Source: Candidatus Gerdarchaeota archaeon (GTDB taxonomy: Archaea > Asgardarchaeota > Heimdallarchaeia > JABLTI01). From it: a DNA stretch of 11,750 nucleotides. Where the stretch lies: contig JAEORM010000170.1 of NCBI GenBank assembly GCA_016840905.1, forward strand, positions 1 through 11,750, read 5' to 3'. Shown in pieces: positions 1-6,471 of the stretch; positions within the stretch are counted from its first letter, which is position 1; each line of letters starts with the position of its first letter. The notes beneath the pieces were generated by a model that saw only the letters and a list, made by a program, of their open reading frames with translations, ran no database searches and had not been told where the DNA came from. A program made the translations under genes and the position numbers.

Positions 1-17
1 AGAATTTGGTTACTCAC

Positions 18-33
18 GGAGGTGTGAACCATT
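18..33 (+). promoter_or_regulatory. Strong ribosome-binding site with ATT start codon
   Basis: GGAGGTG (18-24) matches the archaeal anti-Shine-Dalgarno sequence over seven bases and lies six bases before ATT (31-33). It decides the start of the aldolase because no standard start codon exists between the in-frame stop (25-27) and the conserved N-terminal residues. The TGA at 25-27 could be the end of an upstream gene in the same frame, but only eight codons are visible. ATT as a start codon is rare, so a base error in an original ATG is the main alternative. Confidence 0.6.
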
Positions 34-939
34 CAGAAATTTACTGGAATATTTGTCTCTATATTAACACCATTTAATGAGGATTTAGAAATCGATTATG
101 AAACTATTAAGGACCAAATTGATTATGTTATTGAGAAAGGTGTTCATGGTATAGTTGCATGTGGTGTTAATGGAGAATTTTCAAGTTTAACGATAGAAGA
201 AAGGAAGAAAGTGATAAAAACATCTATTGATGCAGTAAAAGGTCGTACACCAATCATTGCGGGTGCTTATTCTAATAGCTATAAAGGGACTATTGATCTT
301 ATAAAATATGCAGAAGAAAATGGCGCAACAGCATCAATAATCACAAGACCTTATTTTTTCAGAAAACCAGCAGAAGAAGGATTATACAATTATTTCAGTA
401 GAATTTTCGATGTGATTAAAAAATTCCCTATATTCATTTGTAATGTACCGATTTATACTCCAATGGAATTTAGTACAGAACTCATCGAAAAACTTCTCAT
501 GAAGTACAAAAATATTGTGGGAATAAAGGACTTGAGTGGTTCAACAGATATTATTTTGAAGTATGCTGGAACATTTGAAGAGTTATCTGTTTTAGTGGGG
601 AGCGATAGAATGGTTTACAATGGTTTAAATGCTGGTTGTGATGGAGCAGTCAGTGCAATTGCTAATATTTTTCCAGAATATCTCTTGAAAATTTATAATA
701 CATACAAATCTGGTGATGTTGATAAGGCTTGGTCTGAACAAGAAGCTTTGACTGGAGTTCGAGCATTAATGCAACGATACCCTTCAAGAGCAGCTCAGAA
801 ATTTTTATTCTCAAAGATTACTGGAAGAGAGTCATATGTTCGTCCACCACTTGTTAATTTAACAGATGAAGAAAAAGAGAATCTTTTATTAATTTTAGGA
901 GATCATGGACTTCAATTCAACTCAAAAATAATTGCTTAA
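31..939 (+). CDS. Dihydrodipicolinate synthase / N-acetylneuraminate lyase family protein, ATT start, altered active site
   Basis: This is a class I aldolase-type TIM-barrel protein of the DapA/NanA family, a cytosolic group that forms a Schiff base with a 2-oxo acid. The first in-frame GTG (211) would delete the conserved N-terminus. Reading back in frame gives a typical opening (TGIFVSILTPF, residues 5-15) that continues to a stop at 25-27. No ATG, GTG or TTG lies between them, so I choose ATT at 31, six bases after GGAGGTG (18-24). This gives 302 residues, normal for the family. The Schiff-base lysine is K166 in GIKDLSGS. Other usual catalytic residues are changed: the Thr-Thr of GTTGE is V46-N47 (GVNGEF), the second Tyr of PYY is F109, the Tyr of YNVP is C137, and the following substrate Arg is Y142. 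DapA activity is therefore unlikely, and the substrate cannot be named. Family assignment is firm; exact start is moderately sure. Confidence 0.85.
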   Translation: MQKFTGIFVSILTPFNEDLEIDYETIKDQIDYVIEKGVHGIVACGVNGEFSSLTIEERKKVIKTSIDAVKGRTPIIAGAYSNSYKGTIDLIKYAEENGATASIITRPYFFRKPAEEGLYNYFSRIFDVIKKFPIFICNVPIYTPMEFSTELIEKLLMKYKNIVGIKDLSGSTDIILKYAGTFEELSVLVGSDRMVYNGLNAGCDGAVSAIANIFPEYLLKIYNTYKSGDVDKAWSEQEALTGVRALMQRYPSRAAQKFLFSKITGRESYVRPPLVNLTDEEKENLLLILGDHGLQFNSKIIA

Positions 940-954
940 ATTAGTAATATGACT

Positions 955-967
955 AAAAGATTTATAT
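955..967 (+). promoter_or_regulatory. Putative BRE/TATA promoter of the alpha/beta hydrolase gene
   Basis: The purine-rich AAAAGA (955-960) is followed by TTTATAT (961-967), which resembles an archaeal BRE plus TATA box. Transcription starting about 25 bases downstream would begin near 990, leaving a leader of about 45 bases before the ATG at 1034. The expected start point coincides with the palindrome at 990-1013. The call rests on sequence resemblance and spacing only. Confidence 0.4.
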
Positions 968-989
968 CCTCTTTTTATTATCAATTAGA

Positions 990-1013
990 AAAAAGTGATT
1001 CTTTACACTTTTT
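990..1013 (+). repeat. Perfect inverted repeat, possible operator
   Basis: AAAAAGTG (990-997) and CACTTTTT (1006-1013) are exact reverse complements separated by eight bases. The repeat sits at the predicted transcription start of the alpha/beta hydrolase gene, where a bound repressor would block initiation. It could instead form a short hairpin in the leader RNA or help end the upstream aldolase transcript. Confidence 0.5.
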
Positions 1014-1033
1014 GACAAACAGGAGAATAATAA

Positions 1034-1909
1034 ATGGCAAAAAAGAAAGAGGATAGAAGAACTGAATTAGAAAAACAAGCTGAAGTGAAATATTTTGAAA
1101 TGTCAGATGGAACTAAAGTTAGAGTATTAGATTTTAATCTAGCTGAAAATCCAAATAAATACACTTTGTTTTTCATTCCAGGATTCATTACTGTATTCCA
1201 AAGCTGGCACAAAGCATTGGAACTTTTATCAAAAGACTTTAGGATTTATTATTTTGAATCTCGTGAAAAATTTTCTAGCATATTCCCCAATCATAAAATA
1301 GAACGAAAGACTGACCTTCATAAGATGGCTCACGATATTAAAGAAGTTATAGAACAATTAGGGCTTGATAATACCAATTACCTCACTGTTTGTTCTTCAA
1401 CAGGTGGTACCATCGAAGTTGAAGCATTAAGCAATGATTGGTTAAAACCAAAAGGTGCAGTAATGGTAGGACCAACAATAGCATATCATGTTAAATGGTT
1501 CATTCCTGCGGGAGTATCTGTTTTACCTGAATTTGTTAAATGGCTTTTTATGCCTTTTACAAAATGGGTTTTAAGACGAGCTTATGTTGATAAAGATGCA
1601 GAACCCGAACAATACGATAAATATGTTCGAGCAGTAGAAGAAGGTGTTCTTCGTAGAATGCGAAAACCTCTAAGACAGATGAGAGGTTATAGTTGCTGGG
1701 AAATGCTTCCAAAAATAAAGACTAAATGTATACTTATTGGTGCTTCAAAGGATATAATGCATGCTACAGAAGAAACTATTCGAACTAGTGAACTAATTCC
1801 TAATGCAAAATATCTTGATTTAGGTAGTAATAAAAATGCTCATGATGAGCCACTAATTGATACTATTAAAGAATTTATTACTGAAATCGAAAAAGAAGAG
1901 AAGAAATAA
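1034..1909 (+). CDS. Alpha/beta hydrolase fold protein
   Basis: This 291-residue protein is probably a cytosolic hydrolase, with no signal peptide or clear membrane segment. The N-terminus is highly charged (KKKEDRRTELEKQ). The oxyanion-hole region reads FFIPGF (46-51), with the classic hydrolase strand-turn. The nucleophile elbow is C120-S-S122-T-G124, where the first Gly of GxSxG is Cys and S122 is the expected nucleophile. The likely acid is D240 (GASKDIMH) and the catalytic His is H270 (NAHDEP), so the triad appears complete and correctly ordered. A basic, aromatic stretch around 155-215 corresponds to the variable cap domain. AGGAG at 1021-1025 supports the ATG start. The substrate cannot be predicted: esterases, lipases, epoxide hydrolases and acyltransferases share the fold. 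Confidence 0.85.
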   Translation: MAKKKEDRRTELEKQAEVKYFEMSDGTKVRVLDFNLAENPNKYTLFFIPGFITVFQSWHKALELLSKDFRIYYFESREKFSSIFPNHKIERKTDLHKMAHDIKEVIEQLGLDNTNYLTVCSSTGGTIEVEALSNDWLKPKGAVMVGPTIAYHVKWFIPAGVSVLPEFVKWLFMPFTKWVLRRAYVDKDAEPEQYDKYVRAVEEGVLRRMRKPLRQMRGYSCWEMLPKIKTKCILIGASKDIMHATEETIRTSELIPNAKYLDLGSNKNAHDEPLIDTIKEFITEIEKEEKK

Positions 1910-1946
1910 GAAAAAGTTGCCTTTGCAACCTTCTCTTTGTTTTTTA
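1898..1946. terminator. Bidirectional terminator between convergent genes
   Basis: The region between the convergent hydrolase and DUF6935-like genes folds as a two-part stem: GAGAAG (1898-1903) pairs with CTTCTC (1930-1935), and GTTGC (1916-1920) pairs with GCAAC (1925-1929) around a four-base loop. T-rich stretches follow on both strands (TTTGTTTTTT on plus; the A-rich 1904-1915 on minus). This placement and symmetry suit termination from both sides. Confidence 0.6.
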
Positions 1947-2660
1947 GAAATCCTCTTCCACAGAGGTAGGTTTACGAACACCAGTTGCAAATGATGAAAA
2001 TTCAGTTATTTTCCATTGACCGTTCTTATTTTTGGCTAGAGCTATTGGTGTTGGGAAATCTTTACCACCACTTTGGATTACAACACTAGCTTCTTTTTCG
2101 TCACCAGAAACAGTTAGAACATACATAGTTAGCTTTTTCTCATCAAATTTGTAATCATTCTTGTAATTTGCTCCAAGATAAGATTTAGCGATATTCGGAT
2201 CTTCTCGCATATGTTTGAATAAACTCTTATTTGTTGGACCCAATTTTAAACCAGAAGGTGAAAAGTCAGCTTTCTCATTGTGTTTTTTAGACAAAATTAC
2301 CGTAGCCATTGCATCACCTATATCAACCTCTTTTACACTATAATTATATGCAGCAATTGCAAAGTAAAAAACTGATTGAGCTGGGTCACTAGCATTCTTT
2401 TCCCAAGCTTCATTGAATTTATTGAAATCGGTTATCATTGAGCCTGTAATAGTTTTGGATTTAGCCATTTTAGCACTTCTCATTGCAGATGCTCGGACAC
2501 CCTCATATGATTTATCAACAGTACTATCGACTGACTCATCAATTTCACTTTGGACCTTGGAAGTGGCTTTATCTACTTGTCTATCTACTTGCCTATCAAC
2601 TTCATCTTCAACAGCATTACTGACAGTTCTTTTGACTGCTCTTTTGATTCTATCAAACAT
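1944..2660 (-). CDS. DUF6935-like protein with repetitive helical N-terminus
   Basis: This 238-residue protein has no visible signal peptide. Residues about 5-60 form a charged, probably helical segment with a four-residue periodicity (DRQVDRQVDKAT). The C-terminal part (about 75-230) resembles my recollection of the DUF6935 family, found mainly in bacteria. Matching signs are an alanine- and tyrosine-rich helix (FAIAAYNY), then SYLGANYKNDY, a beta-rich region, QSGGKDFPTPIAL and NGQWKITEFSSF ending in GVRKP. The family has no established biochemical function. A GTG three codons upstream (2669) is possible, but I prefer the ATG at 2660, which has GTGATG upstream. The gene ends close to the convergent hydrolase and seems to have its own promoter. 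Confidence 0.7.
   Translation of the reverse strand: MFDRIKRAVKRTVSNAVEDEVDRQVDRQVDKATSKVQSEIDESVDSTVDKSYEGVRASAMRSAKMAKSKTITGSMITDFNKFNEAWEKNASDPAQSVFYFAIAAYNYSVKEVDIGDAMATVILSKKHNEKADFSPSGLKLGPTNKSLFKHMREDPNIAKSYLGANYKNDYKFDEKKLTMYVLTVSGDEKEASVVIQSGGKDFPTPIALAKNKNGQWKITEFSSFATGVRKPTSVEEDF
2569..2604 (-). repeat. Three degenerate 12-bp tandem units inside the DUF6935-like gene
   Basis: On the plus strand the units are TTATCTACTTGT, CTATCTACTTGC and CTATCAACTTCA. Twelve bases equal four codons, so the repeat encodes the DRQV-type periodicity in frame. This suggests the helical N-terminus grew by slipped duplication. Confidence 0.6.
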
Positions 2661-2683
2661 TTCAATCACATCACAAATTATTC

Positions 2684-2707
2684 TATTAGGAATTTTTTTA
2701 CCTAATA
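2684..2707 (-). repeat. Perfect 7-bp inverted repeat upstream of the DUF6935-like gene
   Basis: TATTAGG (2684-2690) and CCTAATA (2701-2707) are exact reverse complements around a ten-base T-rich spacer. The repeat lies directly downstream of the predicted TATA box for the minus-strand gene, at about its transcription start, a position suited to an operator. Confidence 0.45.
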
Positions 2708-2720
2708 TAAATTTTATAAT
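2708..2720 (-). promoter_or_regulatory. Putative TATA box of the DUF6935-like gene
   Basis: The minus strand reads CATTATAAAATTT, a good archaeal TATA match, about 55 bases upstream of the ATG at 2660. The predicted start point falls near 2688, giving a leader of roughly 28 bases. Confidence 0.4.
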
Positions 2721-2783
2721 GTGAAATTATCAACATTAGAATATTACTTTTTTGTATAAGAATCATAAGAAAAAGGATTTTTA

Positions 2784-4331
2784 TTAGGTCAATTTTGCTA
2801 ATTCGTCATATAATCCCTTTTCTTGCAAAGCAGGATATATTTTTCTATAAATATCAAAGTACTTGTCATATGTCTTGCTATTGTTAGTTATTGGATTTCT
2901 TTGATCTTCGATATTTACCATTTGTTTTGCAGCATCTTCAATATTTTTATACAGACCAGAACCCACCCCAGCTAAAATTGCTGCGCCTAATGCTGTAGCT
3001 TCTTCTACTTTCCCTTTAATTACAGGTAAATTACAGATATCTGCTTCAATTTGATTCCAAACTGAATTCCTAGATGCACCACCAGTTATTCTCAATTCTT
3101 TGATTGAAACGCTAAGTTCTTCAAACACTTGGAGATTAGTCTTTATTTCGTAGCAGGTAGCTTCCATAATTGCTCGTATTATATGATTTCTAGTATGTCC
3201 TAAACTTAAACCCATAATTACCCCTCTGGCATTAGGATTCCAATAAGGAGCACCTGCACCTACAAAATGAGGAAGGATCATCACGCCCTCAGAACCAGGA
3301 GGGATTGTTTCTGCTTGCATGCCTAATAAGTCATAAGGATCAAGATGTGTACAAGAAGCAACACTTTTTTCTGCTGATGAGAAATTATCTCTAAACCAAC
3401 GAAGAATTGAACCTGTAGTAAAAATACTCGCTTCGAAAACATATTTTCCAGGTATTGCATGACAACTACATAAAACTCTTTTCTTAGGATCTCTTTGGCT
3501 TTTTTCTAGAAAGGCTAAGAGAAATGTTCCTGTACCAGTAGTTGCTTTAATTCTACCTGTTTTTGTTACACCCACACCAATTGCTGCACACTGCTGGTCT
3601 CCTCCACCAGTAATTACTGGAGTATCTTCTTGTAAACCTAATTCAGTAGCAGCTTGTTTTGATAAACCGGAGATTTTCGCCCCAGAAGGGAGAGGTTTTG
3701 GTAGTTTCTCTTTGGGAATTTCAAGAGTGTTTAATATTGCATCAGACCAGTTGAAAGTGTTTATATCAAAGAGCATAGTTCTTGAAGCATTACTATAATC
3801 AGTAACAAATTCATTTGTAAGTTTCATTTGAATGAAATCATGAACTAGCATGAATTTGTAAGCATCTTCAAAAGCTTTTGACCAATTTTTCTTTATCCAA
3901 AGTATTTTTGGTGCTGAAAAATATGGATCAATTGTTAAACCTGTTAATTGGTAAATTTTATCTTTTCCTAATTTCTCTCGGATTTCGTTACATTCATTTA
4001 TTGTTCTTCTATCCTGCCAAACAAGAGCTTTACTTAATGGTTCACCCTCATTATTTACTGGAACAATAGTTTCCCTTTGATTTGTACAGCTAATACCAGC
4101 TATTAACGAGGAATCAATTTTCGATGATTTTAGTGTCTGTTTAACAGTTCTTTTTGTCACGTCCCACCAATCATTTGCATTTTGTTCAACAAAAGCAGGT
4201 GATGGATAAATACAAGGATATTCATCATAAGAAGTTGATATTATCTCGCCTGTTTGATTAAATAAAATAGCTCGACCACCAGTAGTACCTATATCTATAC
4301 TCAATAGATATTGTTCATTTCTATCAGACAT
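2784..4331 (-). CDS. FGGY-family carbohydrate kinase, glycerol-kinase-like
   Basis: The 515-residue protein is a cytosolic ATP-dependent sugar or polyol kinase with both halves of the FGGY fold. The N-terminal phosphate loop is DIGTTGGR (13-20). Residues that bind glycerol in bacterial GlpK are kept: R86-E87 in TNQRET, Y137 in DPYFS, and D245-Q246 in GGGDQQ, where D245 is the catalytic base. VTDYSNASRTMLF (176-188) and GAGAPYWNP are also typical of glycerol kinases, which make sn-glycerol 3-phosphate. The ATP-side ITGGASRN and EEATALGAAILAGVGSG segments look more like xylulokinases. No glycerol facilitator or glycerol-3-phosphate dehydrogenase is adjacent, so substrate remains an inference. 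The ATG follows GGTG with eight bases of spacing. It lies 71 bases after the methyltransferase gene, with a T-rich stretch in the gap. Confidence 0.85.
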   Translation of the reverse strand: MSDRNEQYLLSIDIGTTGGRAILFNQTGEIISTSYDEYPCIYPSPAFVEQNANDWWDVTKRTVKQTLKSSKIDSSLIAGISCTNQRETIVPVNNEGEPLSKALVWQDRRTINECNEIREKLGKDKIYQLTGLTIDPYFSAPKILWIKKNWSKAFEDAYKFMLVHDFIQMKLTNEFVTDYSNASRTMLFDINTFNWSDAILNTLEIPKEKLPKPLPSGAKISGLSKQAATELGLQEDTPVITGGGDQQCAAIGVGVTKTGRIKATTGTGTFLLAFLEKSQRDPKKRVLCSCHAIPGKYVFEASIFTTGSILRWFRDNFSSAEKSVASCTHLDPYDLLGMQAETIPPGSEGVMILPHFVGAGAPYWNPNARGVIMGLSLGHTRNHIIRAIMEATCYEIKTNLQVFEELSVSIKELRITGGASRNSVWNQIEADICNLPVIKGKVEEATALGAAILAGVGSGLYKNIEDAAKQMVNIEDQRNPITNNSKTYDKYFDIYRKIYPALQEKGLYDELAKLT

Positions 4332-4402
4332 CTTTTACACCGAATTAATTTTAATCTAATACTAGTTATTATTGGAAAATAAGAAAATTTCCCATTTAAG
4401 TT

Positions 4403-5167
4403 TCATTCCTTTTTAGCCACAATTAAGAAACGATGACTTGTAATATCAAGATAACCTTTCTCACAAATTAAAAGATGAAGGTCTTTCAATTTTTTATAAT
4501 ACTTATCAACAGAAAAATCTGGCACTTGCCAAGGGATGGCTTTCAAATAATAGATTATTGCACCAATATCAAACAACCTTGTTTTGAGTGAGCATTCCAT
4601 TTTTTTAATAATTGTAAATCCTTCATCAATCATTTCTTTAAGAGCATAATTCATATTCCAATTTGCATATTCTAACTTTGTATTAGCACCGATTAATTGA
4701 TTCAATTCTAAATCATTTTCCGCTCCGACTTGCTGAGTAATAAAATAACCATCTTTTTTGAGGATTCTTTTTACTTCTTTAATTGAATATGATTCATGAC
4801 GATTGATAATAAGATCGAATTTTTCGTTTTCAAGATTCAAATTATTTTCATCAGTGAATTCAATTACTTTTATACCAATTGGTTCTAGATTCTTTTTGGC
4901 AACAGGAATATTTGGTTGATAAGATTCGGTTGCATACGTAAATTTTGGTAAAGGTTGTAATGAAAGAAGAAATTCACCGCCACCTGTTCCCATATCTAAC
5001 ATTGATTCGACTGTTCGGACATAAGGTATTATTTCACTAGAATAACTCCAAGTTAATGGTTCTGTAACCATACGATCACGTATATGAGAAAAATCCCATC
5101 CAGAGAAAGAATGGTTTGAATCCTCTATAAATAATTTAAAAGTTTGATATTTTGAAAATTCTGACAT
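4403..5167 (-). CDS. Class I SAM-dependent methyltransferase
   Basis: This 254-residue protein has the SAM-binding motif I at 56-66 (MLDMGTGGGEF). An acidic residue follows strand 2 (ATESY), and FDLIINRHESY is the motif near the active site. The later GYFITQQVGAEN and the AIPWQVPDF segment match a widespread family of small-molecule-type methyltransferases annotated only as class I methyltransferases. The N-terminal SGWDFSHI and W40 region is also typical. The substrate is unknown, and nothing nearby suggests one. There is no Shine-Dalgarno sequence, but a TATA-like element lies about 24 bases before the ATG, so the mRNA may be leaderless. Confidence 0.85.
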   Translation of the reverse strand: MSEFSKYQTFKLFIEDSNHSFSGWDFSHIRDRMVTEPLTWSYSSEIIPYVRTVESMLDMGTGGGEFLLSLQPLPKFTYATESYQPNIPVAKKNLEPIGIKVIEFTDENNLNLENEKFDLIINRHESYSIKEVKRILKKDGYFITQQVGAENDLELNQLIGANTKLEYANWNMNYALKEMIDEGFTIIKKMECSLKTRLFDIGAIIYYLKAIPWQVPDFSVDKYYKKLKDLHLLICEKGYLDITSHRFLIVAKKE

Positions 5168-5186
5168 AATATTAACAATTCACAAA

Positions 5187-5196
5187 GATATTTTAA
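5187..5196 (-). promoter_or_regulatory. Putative TATA box of the methyltransferase gene (leaderless)
   Basis: The minus strand reads GTTAAAATAT, centred about 24 bases upstream of the ATG at 5167. That is the usual distance from an archaeal TATA box to the transcription start, so the transcript would begin at or near the start codon. The absence of a ribosome-binding site agrees with this. Confidence 0.4.
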
Positions 5197-5298
5197 CTCT
5201 TTTTAAAAAAAATTTGTGTTTAAAAATGTGAAAATCGAATAATTTAATAAGAAAAAGAATGGTAGTTCCGTAACGTTCAAAAAAATAATTGTATCTAA

Positions 5299-5311
5299 AT
5301 TATACTATAAA
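5299..5311 (+). promoter_or_regulatory. Putative TATA box of the GIFT-domain gene
   Basis: ATTATACTATAAA-type sequence centred near 5305 predicts a transcription start around 5331, a few bases before the TTG at 5337. It lies inside the longer reading frame from TTG 5289, which argues against that longer start. Confidence 0.4.
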
Positions 5312-5336
5312 GATTAAATGTGGAAGGTTTATTGAA

Positions 5337-6365
5337 TTGAAGATATTTTTCGATGAAACCCAAAAAGAGCGAGGGAAAATTAATACTAACTATTCTATGC
5401 TTCGAGATTCTTTAAGAAGCGAAGGTTTTGAAGTTGAATTGTATAATGATTTTCCCATTTCTGAAAAAACATTGAGATGTGATGTATTCGTCTTTGCCTG
5501 TCCTGATGGATCAAAATTAGGAAAGACTGAAATCGATGCCCTTCATGCGTTTGTTAATCGAGGAGGTAGCTTATTGGTTATTGGTAATGCTGGTGGTGAT
5601 AGAGGTTTAAGAACTAATATGAATGAAATCTTGAACCCTTGTGGTATCGAAATGCTTTCTGATCAAGTAAAAGACGAAAGTAACAATGAATTTAACATGC
5701 CTACACATCCAGTTGTTAAAGATATTAAAAATCATCCTATTACAAGAGGAGTCTCTGAAATAGTTATTGTTGCAGGATGTACAGTTAGAGGTTCAGCAAA
5801 TATACAAGGAATAGCCTATACATCACCAACTGCAGATCCACCTAATGTCCCTGTAGTGGTTGCCGGTGAATGTAAATCAGGCAGGGTAGTTGCTGTTGGA
5901 TCATATCGTTTATTTTCAAACTATGGTGCTGGCCTTAATCTAAGAAATAATAGAACCTTCGCATTAAATATCTTTAAATGGTTAGCTCGTGCTGAAACCG
6001 GAGCTGGATCAGGAGTGGATAAACAAACATCTCCACAATCTCCTCAAAGAGTGGCTGCAGTGGTACCACCACAAACTCAACCTATAAGGGAAACAACTTC
6101 AGTCATTCCTCCTCGACCACCTGTAACATCCACAAGTGAACAACCTACTATTACTACGCCCATTTCAACTACTCAACCAAAACCAGCAGTAGCAGCAACA
6201 GCTTCTGATCAATCTGTTTTACAAGAGATTGAACGATTAAGATCAGATATTTCAGAAATGCGAGAAATTATTGCCAGACTTTATTCTGATTCTTTAGGGT
6301 ATCTCCAAGAGATGAAAGAAGAAGTTCGTTCAATGTTGGACTATATTCGTACAAAAGAAGGTTAG
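5337..6365 (+). CDS. GIFT-domain (IFT52/DUF4350-like) protein with Pro/Thr-rich linker and C-terminal coiled coil
   Basis: Residues about 1-220 form a GIFT-type domain, a class I glutamine-amidotransferase-like Rossmann fold shared by eukaryotic IFT52 and bacterial GldG. It opens with a first strand and FFDETQKERGKINTNYSML, comparable to the KGERFTLNNGYKSL region of IFT52, continues through FVNRGGSLLVIGNAGGDRG, and ends with VAVGSYRLFS (185-194) and IFKWL, like LAVLGSCHMFS and VFQWL in IFT52. I see no catalytic Cys-His-Glu triad, as expected for GIFT domains. Residues about 221-289 are a Pro/Thr/Ser/Gln-rich linker, and about 290-342 a coiled coil. No membrane segment is present. I prefer TTG 5337 (342 residues), because it begins just before the first strand; TTG 5289 would add 16 unrelated residues. 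In IFT52 the domain acts in intraflagellar transport complexes; here the role is unknown, perhaps a scaffold. Confidence 0.75.
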   Translation: MKIFFDETQKERGKINTNYSMLRDSLRSEGFEVELYNDFPISEKTLRCDVFVFACPDGSKLGKTEIDALHAFVNRGGSLLVIGNAGGDRGLRTNMNEILNPCGIEMLSDQVKDESNNEFNMPTHPVVKDIKNHPITRGVSEIVIVAGCTVRGSANIQGIAYTSPTADPPNVPVVVAGECKSGRVVAVGSYRLFSNYGAGLNLRNNRTFALNIFKWLARAETGAGSGVDKQTSPQSPQRVAAVVPPQTQPIRETTSVIPPRPPVTSTSEQPTITTPISTTQPKPAVAATASDQSVLQEIERLRSDISEMREIIARLYSDSLGYLQEMKEEVRSMLDYIRTKEG

Positions 6366-6372
6366 TTTAAAC

Positions 6373-6401
6373 TTTCTTTTTATAATTTTTTATCTTTTTT
6401 A
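6373..6401 (+). terminator. Oligo-T terminator after the GIFT-domain gene
   Basis: Three T-runs of five to six bases (6377-6381, 6386-6391, 6395-6400) follow the stop codon within about 35 bases. Archaeal RNA polymerase commonly terminates at such runs without a hairpin. Confidence 0.5.
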
Positions 6402-6416
6402 TTCCACAAATTAATT

Positions 6417-6428
6417 AACTTATAATGT
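6417..6428 (+). promoter_or_regulatory. Putative TATA box of the DNA ligase gene
   Basis: ACTTATAATG (about 6418-6427) is TATA-like. A start about 26 bases downstream (near 6449) gives a leader of about 23 bases that includes the GAGG ribosome-binding site at 6461-6464. Confidence 0.4.
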
Positions 6429-6471
6429 ATCTTTTATTCAGAGGTCATTTAAGCATCTTTGAGGAATAACT

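Noticed and set aside
1..30. Possible 3' end of an upstream gene ending at TGA 25-27
   Set aside because: Only eight codons are visible and the other two frames are also open, so no gene can be supported.
2413..2724. Plus-strand open frame of about 100 codons rich in Leu, Ser and Thr
   Set aside because: It is the antisense shadow of the 12-bp repeats and helix region of the DUF6935-like gene, with no ribosome-binding site.
5181..5218. CACAAA/TTTGTG inverted repeat between the divergent methyltransferase and GIFT genes
   Set aside because: The arms are six bases with a 26-base spacer, which is easily found by chance in AT-rich sequence.
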